Source: Brugia malayi
Taxonomy: Eukaryota > Nematoda > Chromadorea > Rhabditida > Onchocercidae
Direction of reading: 5' to 3'
Assembly (NCBI RefSeq): GCF_000002995.4
Contig: NW_025062479.1
Location: forward strand, 20,270,721 to 20,334,720
Length of the DNA: 64,000 bases
Shown here: positions 1 to 13,265 of the stretch, one piece after another
How positions within the stretch are numbered: position 1 is the first letter of the stretch
Layout of the letters: the number at the start of each line of letters is the position of its first letter
Made by a program: the position numbers and the translations under genes
Notes under the pieces: generated by a model
The model's input: the letters and a program-made list of their open reading frames with translations, nothing else
Told to the model about the DNA's origin: nothing
Database searches by the model: none

Positions 1-1189
1 TTTTTGTTTTTTTTTTTCCTTTTTCTTGTTTCATCCTTTGCTATTAATTGACTCTCTTTCTCTTTCTTTCTTTGTGTTTTTTTCTTGTCAATTTTATGCA
101 TTTTAATTAGATTTAAATGCAAATTTCAACAAGGTTGATTCACCACTTTGATTGTATTGTATTGGTTTCATTCATTCTCTCTCTCTCTCTCATTCTCCTC
201 CTTTTCTCTTTTTTCCTCTTTTGTTATTATTGTTAACTTATTTCAAATTTCTTCATACGAAAATGATTGATAATAGATTTCTTAATATCATAATTTAAGA
301 ATTTTTGCCAGCTTTTGTTTACTTACAACTTTATGCCATCCTATCCTATTCTCTTAGATAGTTCCTTAACTTATCGAAACTAATCAATAAACATGCCAAT
401 CATTTGCTTGTAAATATTTTTAAAATAAAACATTGTTAATATTTCGAGCATATTGTAAAAAATTTAGTTCAGATTTCAAGCTTTAACCTAAAATTTTCTT
501 ATCAAATCGCAATCTTAAATTTTTGTTAAATATGTAAACTTTACCGAGTAATTTTCTCGTAACATTTTTGAATCTCTAGAATTCTCGGGAGAATTACACA
601 CTTAGTTCGTAGCAGGCAAGAAGTTTTGTCATTCCATCAAAATTTTTGTTTTTGCATGAAAGCATTTGATAAGAAATAACGTTAGGTAAGGTAATACGCA
701 TTTTTCTTTTTCAATATTATAACAGTATGTAAAGCTTATTATTAATAAATTCAATTCATGTAACGGTTATATATTACGCATATGCCATTAACATTCTTGT
801 GTAACTTAAAATCATGTTATAATAATATATTATTTAATAAAAGAGAGGGAAATAAATATATTGGAGAAAAAGCATTGGGGAAGTTATTATTAATGAAAAG
901 GTCCAGAAATTTTGCCGGACGTAATTTAATATATAAATTTAGCATGAATTGCGAAATTTCATCAATGGATAATAATTAATGAAGAGAAATGAAGGAGCAA
1001 GAGAGTAAAAGAGAGGGAGGGAGAGAGAGAGAGAGGAAGAGAAAGAGTAATGAATCTATTTTCTGAGTATACTACTTTTAATTAATTCAATGCTGTCTAT
1101 AATTTCCTTTAGAAAGTCAAATATTTAAAGTGCTAATTGAAAGCATTATTTACCAAATTGATCTTATCATAATTTTCATCTTTCGCTTT

Positions 1190-1370
1190 CCCGCATTATC
1201 ATCACAATATTGATCTTCGTCTTTCCTTCTCTTTTTTCACCACCATTATTATCACTGTTGTCATAATCATAATCATTGTACTCATTATAACTGTCATTGT
1301 CATTATCATCCATTGTTACTGTCATCACTATCATTATCACCACCATTATCACTGTCACTGACAATAATGA
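1190..1370. repeat. Degenerate TCA/ATC trinucleotide-rich tract
   Basis: The stretch is dominated by imperfect runs of TCA, ATC and ATT on the plus strand (TGA/GAT on the minus strand). It opens a 66-codon minus-strand frame of Asp, Asn and Tyr, which I read as a by-product of the repeat and not a gene. Confidence 0.6.
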
Positions 1371-4050
1371 CAACATTTCTCTTAAACAAATTCCTAAAAA
1401 TTTTCAGTAATTTTTTAAATGTACTAAATAAATATAAAATGTCGGCGAAAAAATTTTTTGATGTCGTTCTTGTTGTTGTCACAACCTTACAACATTCGCA
1501 GTAATTTTATTGTCCTTTACGATATCGTACAGTACCGCGCTTATACAGTAATAGGAAAGAAATGGAGAAGATAGTAAATACTAAGCAATACCAATAGTCC
1601 ACTAAGTGTTAGCCAAATTGTCGAGATTGAACTGAGAGACCTACGCCTGCAATGTTCCGAAACTGCACCTATAACGATTTTAATTCATTAATATTTGGGC
1701 ATCGGCTTATAGCAAAGAGGTCAGTCAGCAGTGAGAGTTGGTTTTAACATAACGTTAATTGCTTAGAAGAGTAGCTGTCTCTGTAGTATTTCGACATTGC
1801 AAGTCGATTTGGCTTATAACAAAGGAAGGAGATGACAACCTTTTAACAATTTTTAACAATTGAATATAACTTTGGCTGAAAAATTTTACGACAAATTTGG
1901 GAGCAATTTTTAGCATATTAAGCAGTAATGTTTGTTAACAGAATATAGCATTTTAGACAATGAAGATAATATGCTTAACTGTAATTGGAAGATGAATGTT
2001 TTGGATAAATAATTTTGCACTTCAGATATAAAATTGAAAGTTTTGTATTTGTTTAAGGAATATTCAAATAAGATAATCTTTAGTCTGCAAGTTTCTTTTA
2101 TTGATTTAATACAAAATTATTTGAGCTTTTTCGACACAGGATTAGATTTGATTTAATTTTCTCTCACATTACACTTAATCTCATTCATTTCAATTCTTAT
2201 GAAATCATTTATGATTCATTAATTATGACAATGTGACACATCAGTGGAAGGAATATTTTGCTAAAGAAGTCATCAATGTCAAAAAGTTAGGATAAGAGAA
2301 GAATAGAAGAGAGGTAGGACAAAAGGAAAGAAGAAAAGAGCAGAATGGGGTGACAGTGGACAATGACGGTGCTTTAAAGAAAGCCATTAAACTTGATTAA
2401 TCAGATGATCTCTATGACAAAGTCAGCCTGCTATATCTCCACCCTGCTTTCTCTTAATTCTCGTCTCTCTCCTCCCTCTCTCTCTCCCTCCCTTTATACA
2501 TAAATAGATATACACATAATTTTTTTTTTGTATTTTTTAACAATTATCGGGTTTGTCCATCTGTCCGTTTATATCGATTTGTCACCATTGTCCAATTTTA
2601 ATTTATCACCCTCTCTCTTCGGCTTTCTTTGTTTCTCTTTCATATAATTGATCTTATTGAAAAGAAAAAAATTCTTTTTTGATGATATACATATATATAT
2701 ATATATATGTTTTTTTTTTTTTTCAGAGTAAAACATTTTATATAAAAAAAAATTGTTTATATTGTTAGTTTCCATTCATGCTTTTTTTCTTATTGCATCT
2801 CTTCTTGTCTATTCTTTTTTCTTGCTTTCATTCTCTCTCTCGCTTTACCACTTTTACCTTTTCTTGCAGTTTTCCCTTTTTTTATTCATCCTTATTTTAA
2901 ATTGGAGGTATAAAATGACCACTCATATCAATATAATGGCATATTGCTAGCTGTCAAACATTCTTTTCATTTCTGTGTTATTTTTTTCTCTCCTTTTCTT
3001 TTCCTTTCTCTGTCTCTCTCTCTCCTTCAATTTTGCCTCTTTCCTTAAATTTTTCATTTAATTTTTCAAAATATATCTTATTTATTTTTAAAAAGGGCTG
3101 AAAAATTAGTTTGTTAATATTTGTTTTGTTTCTGTAAATGAAAGAAAAACTGGTTGTTAAGTTTATTTTCCGGAATTATTAGATCATAATCATCACTGTC
3201 ATTTGTTATACAATGATAAATTTAAATTTATATACACTCTATATAACCCATCCTATTCCCTAACATTTATCACATTTGTAACAAACAAAATGGGCGTTAA
3301 TTTTATTTGAAGAAAAGCGTCGAATTTTTTTTTTCTTAAATTTTTCTGCTTTAAATTATTTCTTTCCTTCTTTTTAACTTTTTTTTTTTAAATCATTTCT
3401 TTTTTCTTGAATGGATATTACTTTTTAATTTTTGATTTAGGAGTTTTTCTTTTTAATTGTTTAAATAATTGAAGTTGCTGATAATATCGCTTTCTTTATC
3501 TCCTTTTTTTAATTATCTGCTTTTTGTTTTTGTTGCTAAAAAATAAGATAGAAATTAAAATAAAATAAAGGTACTAAATTTTGCTTGAAAAATATTTTGA
3601 AAGAGAAGTATTAAATTGTGAATGAACAAATGTTAATTTCTAATAATTTCAATGATTATTAGATGTTATTAGTGCACAAAGAATTTCAATATTTATTAGA
3701 ATGTTTGAATTAATTATTAATAAAGGAGAGTTGATCGAATTTAAATAATTTTAACTGTTGTTAGACGTTTTAATGAATTATTAGAATAGGAGAAAATGAT
3801 TGCTAAAAATAAATTTCACACGAAATAAAAGGAGGAAACAATAATAGAAAAATGATTTTGAAGAAGAAAATGCACCAATGCTTCTTAATATTTAAACCAT
3901 TTTTTTTTTGTTTTTATTTTCCTTTCATTTCCTTTTTTTAATTTCTCTAAAGAAGGGAATAAATATTTTTCTTTTATCTTTCCCACCATAAAATTCCCTT
4001 TACTTTTATTGGAGTCCTATTTTACTTTGATGCATTTAATGATTTGAAAT

Positions 4051-4192
4051 GATAATAATAATAATTATTATTATAGTAATAACAATGGTAATAGCAATGA
4101 CATGATATATAATTATAATAATAATAATGATAATGGTAATAATATTGCTAATGATAATGACAGTAATAATAATAATAATAAATAATATAATA
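4051..4192. repeat. Degenerate AAT/ATA trinucleotide repeat
   Basis: About 140 bases of interrupted AAT/ATT/ATA units. Similar blocks recur at 10451-10560 and 28536-28615, so this is a repeated motif type of the genome and not a local peculiarity. Confidence 0.7.
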
Positions 4193-7100
4193 ATCATTAA
4201 TTGTAATAACGACGTCAGATGGAATTTAAGATTCAAAAGATTGGAAAAATAAAAAAGAAAGCTTTTGTAACATTTTAAATGAACTTTTTTCTTATTTTTG
4301 CACTGCTTCCTTTTTTCTTTCTCCCTCCCCTCTCTCCTTTTTTTTGTTTGTACTTGGAGCTTCTAAGTTTCATTTCTTTTTAAAATTTTTATTCTTTATT
4401 CACTCAATATAGCATGCATTTAATATCAGCCAAATGTTCGTTTACTAAAAAAAAAATCCAAAACATCCATTAAAATGATTTTTTTCTTTCTTTTCTTTCA
4501 GAAAGTTTGTTTATTTTCCTCTTTTTCTTTTATTTCATTTATTTTCTAACAAATAAAAGAAATGATGGAAATGCTTCAATTAATCATTCATTGTAAAATA
4601 ATTTTAAAAAAATGAAAAATTTAACCAAAGTATTCTGTTTAAATGTTAATAGCATTTTGTCGTTTTGCCATTTTTTTTTAATTTTTTTTGAATAAAAAAA
4701 AAATGAGAAATTACTTGAAACTTTTCCAATTTTGACATATTCACTTACTATTTATTTATTTATCTATTTATTTTATTTATTTATTTTTTTTTTTTTTTTT
4801 TTTTGAGTAAAAAAATGTTCTTTAAAAATTTTTGGTGACAATTTGTGTTTTATTTTTCTTTTGAGTAGAAAAAAAAAAAAAAAAAATGATTTTGAAGAAT
4901 TTTTAACTTCATTTATTTCAATCAAAAAGAAAACAGAAAAAAATGAAAGTGAAATTTACTTTAAACGTGCTATCTTTACTATTTTTATATGCTATAAACT
5001 TTTATGTTGAAACATAATTTTTATTCGTTTGTTTTGTTTTGTTTGTTATAAGTAAGTATTATCAAATGTTAGTTAAACCGTACGATGTAAACTGATCCAC
5101 TCATCATCATTTACACACACTATAACATACATTTTCATTCACATTTTGCTAAACTGTTATGTAAATTGATCCCATTGATTTTGCTGAAATTTTATTTATT
5201 TCGATACTTTTTGCTGTAAATCAATTCAAAATGAAATGAAATTTGATACATTAACTTTTAGATATAATATGCTCATCATTTCTTCATTGAAGTCTGTAAT
5301 AGGTAGTAATATTAATGCATTTTTTTTTTCTCTATGTTTTTTGTGTGTATATATAGATACGTACGTACGTGCGTGCAAGTATGCATGCAGCTAAGTGCGT
5401 TGATACGTCAACGTACATATGTGGAGGATGTGAGTGTGCGGGTAGGAGTTTTATAAGGTTGTATGTACGTGTACGTGTAGGCGTGCGTGCACAGTTGTGT
5501 GGAGGTGTGCTTTCGTTGCTACTAGTTGATCTTTCCAAAATTCTTACTTTATGTTGCTGTCAATAACTTTCGACAATTATAGGTGTTTATCTATGTATGT
5601 GTATGTGTCATCTACCGACAATATAGACATAAAGACAGATAAATACATTATGTAAATGTATTATAATGGCATATTGTCACAAAAGTGATTTTTGTAAACA
5701 GTTCCAAATGCATTTCTAAATAATGCTACGAAATGTTCTTGCTATTTGCGCCACTGTAACAGATGTGACACGCCATCGACACTGAAACACTGTCATCCCC
5801 TGTACTCGTCGCATTCTACTCGTCCTCCTACCGCCTCTACGCTTTCTACTTCTTGTCACAGTCATCACCGCGTCTCTTCCGTGCTCTTTCATCTTCTTCA
5901 CTCTAATACTACTATTACTATTATTACTTTTGTTAAATAATATTCATAACGCATGTAGGTTATATAGTTAAGCATGCTTAAGCGAGAAGAATAGGACAAA
6001 TAGTTTGGTGTTATTGCGGTGAATGAATCAGTTTTCCGAATTATTTCCGGATTATATGTATCGAAGATGGCGAGGCTGATGCACTTTACACTGTGCGTGA
6101 TAGGGACAAATAAATAGATTAATTATCTCAAATGATTGTGCTACTATATATCGCATTTAATAGGAAGAGGAAATAACACAAATATTTATCTCTCTATTTG
6201 AACCTATAAATTTGTTAAATTGAATCCATTGAGTATTCTTGGAATAATGGATTGATATATAATTGAGCCTAATGTAATTTTACATTTACATCATTTGATT
6301 GATATAAAATAGAAAGTTCAAAGATTTTTGTTTGCTTAACATTTAAAAATTAAAAAATTTCCGTCTTTCCTTTTTTTTTTTTGTAAATATAATAGTATGA
6401 AATTTGAAATATTTTGAAACCTTTTAAAATTTTCACCCGAAACAAATAGACAAATAAAATAAACATTCTTTTTTTTAGTCTTAAGATATAAAAAGAGCAG
6501 TAGAAAGAGAAAAAGAAGAATGGAAGGAAAATCTTACAAATGTTTGATCAATTTAGATATAAAAATTCGAAAAATCAATTAGGAATGGGAAAAACAATGG
6601 GTAAAATTAAGTGCGGAACCAGTGAAAAATCTAAATATTCTTTTATTTTCTTGAAATTTCTCGAAATTAAATAAATAAGGTAAACAAATATATAAATAAG
6701 CAAATATATACATATATATGCTTATTTATACATACGTAAAGACTATTTTTGTAAACATTTCATTAATTTTTATCTTCATTTTCTATTTAGGTTTTTGAAT
6801 TTTTGCTTTTCTAAATTTTAATTTTCATTATTCAGAAGTATTTGTGTAAATTTCATAATTTTATAGTTTAATACACTCCGATATTAATTTCTATAATTTC
6901 AAACGTTTCACAAATATTAGCAGTTCCTACATTTACAAATACCATTTTGTTGAAATATTTCGCAATTTCAAAATGAAAATTCATGACAGTCGTCGCATTT
7001 CAATGTGTTTACCATTCATTTCCTTTCTGTCCTTCCTGTCTTCCTTCTTTGTCCCAACTCCTCAACGTGATCTCTCTCTCTCTCTCCCTCTCTTTTCCCT

Positions 7101-8551
7101 TTTCTTTTACTTTGTGTTCCTTAAGTTAAGTAGGAAGGATTTCTCTCTCGTTTACATAGTTTCAATCTTAATTTATCATCGTCATTATTATTAACTCACT
7201 AAAATTACCATTCATTCATTCATTCACCTATTCATTTATTTCTCTCACTCTGTCTCCCTCTCCTTCTCTTTCTCTTTTTCTCACTCCCTTCTATTTTTGA
7301 GATTAAATGTTGCGTTTCTTTTAGCATTGTACTGAAAAAATTTCTTTGAAGTATTTCCGAAATATTTAAAAAAGAAAATAGGAAATTTTCACTGCTTTTT
7401 TTGAAAAATTTTTTCATAGCAGTTAATAGTTTGTTATATCATCTCTTTCCTGTTTTTTTTTTTTCGCTTTTTCAGAAATTTGTCTAAATTTCTTCTTGTT
7501 AAATGGATTATTTAAAATTTTTATTTTTAAGCGAACAAGTTAAATTATTAATTATTATTATCAATATTATGTTTATTTTTATTAATACTATATTAGCACT
7601 CTGTTTTTCAATTAAAAAAGGCCGAAATGTTGAATTAATTTGGAATTTCATATGAGCTATAACGCTTAAAAGGATGTTAATATCTTTGAGTATAATAATA
7701 AATTATCCATGAAGAAAGCAAAAAAAAAAAAAAAAGGAAAAAAGAAAAACGATTTCCATTTTCTCTTTTGCTCCTTTCAAATCTCATATTGTCCATTTTT
7801 CTTTTTTCCTTTTAACAATTTAACTAACTAAATAAGGAATAAATGAATGGGTGACAAAGATAGTAAGATAAGAAGTAATTCAATAACGAGAAAAAAAAGA
7901 AAAGAGAGAGAGAGTGCAGGAGAGAGAGATATCATCGATTAAATTAGAAAAAAAGAGAAAATGATGAAAGCAATGAATGCTTGACCATTAGAGAGCAAAT
8001 AAAATAAAGTAATCATTTAATACAAGACAAATAAAATGTTTACTTTAGTTTAAATATAAATGTCTGTTTACTTTTATTCCTTTCCTATCAACCAATTTTT
8101 TTTCGGACATTTTTCTTCGTCAAATTGACCATATATAATAATATATCATATAATATATTATAATAATATATATATTATCTGTTACTAAATCACTTTGTTA
8201 ACATGAATGATTATCTGCTGGTATAACTGCTTTGTTCTTCTATATGTTTGGTAAATAATATTGAAATGACCATCATTATTCCATAATCAAATGCTATTGA
8301 CCATTCGGTAGAGAAAGAGTGGGAGAGAGAGGAAGAGAGAGAAATGAAATTAACCACTTCTTTTAGTTGATTAATTAGAGATATAATTTGTTTGCTACTT
8401 TATATATGTACAGCTTTTTGCAAATATTATTCAAATGACCATCATTATGTTAGTAAACAACTCATAACACTGACCATTCATTCTGCTAACTGGGGACTGT
8501 TTTTTCTTCCTTTTTGATTCATTAATTACGGGTAAGAAAAAAAATAAATAA

Positions 8552-8575
8552 ATATATATATATATATATATATAT
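8552..8575. repeat. (AT)n microsatellite
   Basis: A perfect run of alternating A and T of about 24 bases in non-coding DNA upstream of the SOX gene. Confidence 0.85.
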
Positions 8576-9246
8576 TGTTTACTAAAATACAAAATGAAAT
8601 ACGTAAACAAATCAGATTCATTTTTTTTAATAGAAAAGAAAAGAAAAAAGGAAGGAGAAGCATAACATATTATTGTTGGTCCATTTTAATTCATTTCATT
8701 TATTCGTGTACTTTATTAAATAGTTGTTTGTGCATTTTATAACTAACTTAAATATTGCATTTAAAAGGAATAAATGATGAAAGGATGAGAAAAATGAAAG
8801 AAAAATGGAAATAGTATAAATTTATTATTATTTTAAACTAAAAACATTTCTTATTTGGTCGTTTTTTTCTTTTTTTTTTCTTTTTTTTTTCTACAAATAT
8901 GCAAATGTATCAAATATTCGAACTGATGTTAATATTATTACTATAATCATTTGTTAGATAATATTTCTTTTTTATTTACATTAAATTTGCCTTTTTTTAT
9001 TTCACTTTCCTATCATTTTCCCCGCTCTCGTCTTGCTTGTTTCCCCAACTTCTTTTATCGTTCCTTTTGTGTTTTATTTTGCAAAAGTATAGTGTTGATT
9101 CAGCGATATTTGCTGTATTTGATGAAAGAGTAAAATAAGCGAAAGCAATAGGATTTTTGAAATGTGAAAAAAAAAAAAAAAAAAAACTGAAATGAAATGA
9201 AATAGGTTATTGTTATTGCGGGAAATGTAATCTAAATAGCATTTAG

Positions 9247-10466
9247 ATGAATCATTTTCAATCGCTATTGTCCGTTCCAACTCTAACAATTGAATCGGCA
9301 ATCTGCCCTATCAATTTGCCACCACCAACATTATCATCACAACAACAACAGCAACAACAACAACAGCAACAACAACAACAACAACAACAACAGCAACAAC
9401 AACAACAACAACAGGCGGCACAGCAACAACATCAGTCGGTCATAATGAATTCATCAGGAGCAGTTGGCGAGCCTTCATCCTCTTCGTTTCCATCCGTTGC
9501 TGATCTCCATGGTGTCACAGAATGTTGTGAATCAAGTATGTTGTTCTTTTTTTTTTTTTTTGTCTCAAGCTTTAAATTAAAAAATTTTTTTTAACTCTCT
9601 TAAAAATTTACAAATTTTAAAATCATCCTATATTGAAGAAAAATAATTCTTTTTGCTATATTGTTTACATATCAAATACGATTTACTTATGTAGTATGAA
9701 ATATTACGATTGATTAAATTATTCATAAATGAGCAATATGTAAAATAAGTAAATACAATAAACAAATAATAGAGTAAGTTTAATGAACTATAATACAGTA
9801 GCCGAAATGAATTGTACATTGTACGACTTGATTAAAACAGAACTACTTGATAGCTCAAAATTATCAGCATTTTTAAATTTTGATAATTTTTGTACAAGCT
9901 ATTGCCATATCTTTGATAAACATCAAAGCCATTATTATCGTAATTAAATTTTTTTATTTGAAATTTTAATTACCTTAAAAGGTTATATTTTGTGATAGGT
10001 TCACCTAACATACCTTTGAATGCAAAAAGGTCGATTGATGAAGATCATCGTGGTGAAATAAATGAGTATGATGTACAGAAACGGATCAAAAGACCGATGA
10101 ATGCTTTCATGGTTTCTTCTTTCAAATAATCATTTCTTATAAAAAATTTTGCATGTAATTTTTAACATAATGATAAAAGCCCATCACTTATTGTAATAAA
10201 TTTCACGTAAATATAAATGTGTCTGAAAGTTATTTTTTGTCTTTTCGAGGATTGCAAAAAACATGAAAAATGAAAATAAAATATAAACAAATAAAAATAA
10301 TAGTTAAGATGCTAGTGAGTATAAATAATTATGAATAGATAAATGTACTGAATATATAATTAATTTGTTAATTTTTACAAACTATTTCTTGAATAATATT
10401 AAATTTTGTACATTATATTTGAATAGTTTAAATCATCATTTAGCAATAGTGATGATAATAATAATA

Positions 10467-10499
<33 letters not shown>

Positions 10500-13265
10500 A
10501 TAATAACTATAATAATAATAATTGTAATAATAATCAGTAATTAATGATAATAATAATAATGAAATAATTGTAACTTTTTAATGAATCATTCCGACAGGCA
10601 TTTAAAATTTAAATTTTTGACATACTTTTTTTTAAAGGTATGGTCTCAAATGCGTCGAGCACAAATTGCTAGCACAGATGTAAAAATGCATAATTCACAG
10701 ATTAGCAAAGAATTGGGTGCTGAATGGAGGGAAATGAGCGCTGAAGAAAAAGCACCATATGTTAAACGGGTTTGTTCTCTTTCTTCTTTTGTTGTTTAAT
10801 ATTTAATAAAAAAAAAATTGAAATAGCTGGAGAAGAAATGAAAAAAGAGAAATTTCATCAGCTAATTTTATTTTTCTTTTTTGAATTCAAATCCTTCTTT
10901 CTCTCAAAAATTTAATTTATTTTGAATAAAAAAGAAGAAATAATTTAAAATTTTTCTTCAAGTTCTTTTTTCTCAAAAATTATTTTTATTTGTTTATTTC
11001 TTCATTTATTGTTTTACTATTGTTTACTATTATTATTTATTGTTTGCTATTGTTTATTATTATTTATTTACTTTTTTGTTTATTTACTTGTGTATTTATA
11101 TATTTGCTTATTTGTTTATTTATTTACTTATTGTCTATCATTTATTATTGTTAACCATTAGTTAATATTAGTACTAATTATTAATTACCAATTACTGTTT
11201 ATTACTCACTGTTAATGGAAGCAACCGTTCATTTATTTCTTTTTTCTTTGTTATTTTTTTTACCTTTCGTTTATATATTTTATTTATCTTTTTTGTTAGG
11301 CTAAAGAATTACGGGAAGAATTAATGCGTCGTCATCCAAATTATGTTTATCGTCCAAAACGTCGTTCACATGGTGCGACAAAGAATTTGTTGACCAAAAC
11401 ATGTGCAATGATACTTCCGACAACAACAACAGCAGCAGCAACAACTGGTCCGTCAATGCTACCATCGTCATTTGAACAAAGGTACCATTTCATTTTGCAC
11501 TTTTTTTTTCATGCAATTTGTTTTTAAATATTTCCTATGCATTAATGTTATGAAATAATTATGTTATCAAAATTTGGTATCAGATGTTTTATCATTATCT
11601 GATTATTGTTTTTGGCCGTCTACTTTGTAAAATTTCATTTCAAAAAATTAATAAAAAAAAAGAATTATTAAAATTAATGAAAACTTTTGTACGTACTTTG
11701 CTGTTATTGTTGTTGTTTCATTTTGATCGGAATTCTTTACCATTTCCATTACTGCAACTCTTGCTTTTCATGTTTTCTTTTTTTCTCTTTTTTGATAATT
11801 TGTTTGATTGATGTAATAAAAAAGAAGAGAAATGCAATTTGTTACAATGTGCTTAATTAAAGTTAATTGATACAATACTAGTTGCATTTCGCAAATTATC
11901 ATCCATTTTAATCAATTTTGAAGTAGGTCAAATCAGCGAGATGGGATTGATTATGAAAGCTTCTAACTCATTCATTATTAATTAGTAAAAAGTCCAGGTT
12001 AATCAGTCTGTTCTTTTATATATAGTTGTTGTTTTCTCTAGACAATTCTTCGATGTCGATTTCTAATAGATTTATTTGAATTTTAATAACATTCTCTTCC
12101 ATCTCCTTCTGTTCTTATAATTTGCTTTTTTTTTTGTTATATCGCTTCTTTTGCTTGGAAACCTTTATTAAATAATTTTTTGATTATGAAAAGTTTTCGG
12201 AAATATTTTCGTATCATTTGATGAAATGTTACTTTTGTCATTTCATTTACCGCATATGCGATATAAATAATTATTGAATTAGGTGTAATAATATAATCTT
12301 TACAAATGTAAATTTCGATCAACTAAAATATAGTTTAAGTATTAATCAACTTAATTAAATTATTAATATTTTTATTGTTACTATTTCAAATGTAATGTTT
12401 TTTTTATTAATCTTCGCATAATTTGTCATTATATTATCGTTACTGTTGCCTGTTTCATCTTCTTTTTTTAAGAGAAGTATGATTTACTATTTTGCAGATC
12501 GCATTCGTTATCATCAATTCCAACAGCTCATGATATTAGACGATTTTTTATAGCTCGGGTAATGCAGGAACAGCAAAACAATATGTTATTAGCTGCATAT
12601 CGTAATCATTTACTTGCAGCTGCTACAAATACCACCGCTGCTGCACCTTTAAAAGATTCTGCTACTTTGGATTGTGTTGATCAAGAGGTTAATATGAAAT
12701 TCACCTTTTTTTCTTTTTTCACTTTTTTTAGTTTGTATTTCAGTTTTTGCTCCTTTTTCTAAAGCTCACAACTGAATTTATATGTTTTTTCTTTTAAATT
12801 TAAAATGAATTAATTACAGATCACTTTGATATTTTCTGTCTAATACTTATTATCATAACTGTCAATTTCTTTCTTTAATAAATTACCATTACCAAGAAAT
12901 TTTTTCAAAATATTTGTTGAAAGAAAATTGATAACAATTATATATTTATATTTTTTTTGTGATTATATATTTGTTAAACAAATTAATACATTGATCGCTT
13001 ATTAGCAACTTTTTTTCTCTCTTTTTACACAAATATTTTAATTAGTTTAAGGTTTTGTTAAATTTTAGTGCAAATTTTTCATTCATTGCAGAAATTACAA
13101 TCAGCAATGGGAAATATTACAACGGGTAATAGTACTGCTAGTAGTGGCATATCAATGACAACCGAACAATTTAATCCGATTTCATCGTTGTCCATGTTAC
13201 AGTCACCATACAATCCGATTAGTCCATTACTTGGTTCACAGTTTAATCCATTTTTATTTAGTTAA
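9247..13265 (+). CDS. SOX-family HMG-box transcription factor with polyglutamine tract
   Basis: Sequence-specific nuclear DNA-binding protein; SOX HMG boxes bind the minor groove and bend DNA. Six exons join in consistent phase: 9247-9535, 9999-10111, 10638-10769, 11300-11481, 12498-12687, 13092-13265, giving 359 residues. The HMG box covers about residues 123-201. It holds the SOX signature RPMNAFMVW, split by an intron after NAFM, then KMHNSQISKELGAEW, the lysine-rich third helix and YRPKRR. A second intron splits the box after APYVKR. Residues 32-56 are an unbroken polyglutamine tract. The C-terminal part is Ala/Asn/Gln-rich and then Ser/Pro-rich, a plausible activation region. The start ATG directly follows a TTTAG acceptor, so trans-splicing at this point is likely. 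The box is diverged: the usual basic stretch after VWS is replaced by QMRRAQIAS. It is clearly SOX, but I cannot place the subgroup (B, C or a nematode-specific one). Confidence 0.9.
9340..9414 (+). repeat. CAA/CAG repeat encoding 25 glutamines
   Basis: Twenty-five consecutive CAA or CAG codons lie inside exon 1 of the SOX gene, followed by Ala-Ala, three more Gln, His and Gln. CAA dominates, with CAG interruptions about every 4-9 codons, which normally limits slippage. Length variation between individuals is likely. Confidence 0.95.
10451..10560. repeat. AAT-type repeat inside SOX intron 2
   Basis: An interrupted AAT/ATA block in the intron that separates the two halves of the HMG box. It has no coding role and ends about 80 bases before the exon 3 acceptor. 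Confidence 0.75.

Larger units (their letters stand above)
1..9246. other. Long AT-rich non-coding stretch upstream of the SOX gene
   Basis: No convincing gene was seen in this 9.2-kb stretch. It consists of T-rich and A-rich runs, CT/GA tracts (for example near 180-190 and 1020-1035), ATC/TCA trinucleotide-like repeats (1190-1370), an ATA/AAT block (4051-4190) and several (AT)n tracts. GC-richer islands stand out at about 1500-1830 and 5340-6120. The short open frames here are hydrophobic or repetitive, as expected from T-rich DNA. A gene desert 5' of a SOX gene is a natural place for developmental enhancers, but that is inference from position only. Confidence 0.7.

Noticed and set aside
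9074..9301. 75-codon minus-strand frame overlapping the SOX start
   Set aside because: It contains a poly-Phe run from the A-rich plus strand and overlaps a well-supported exon.
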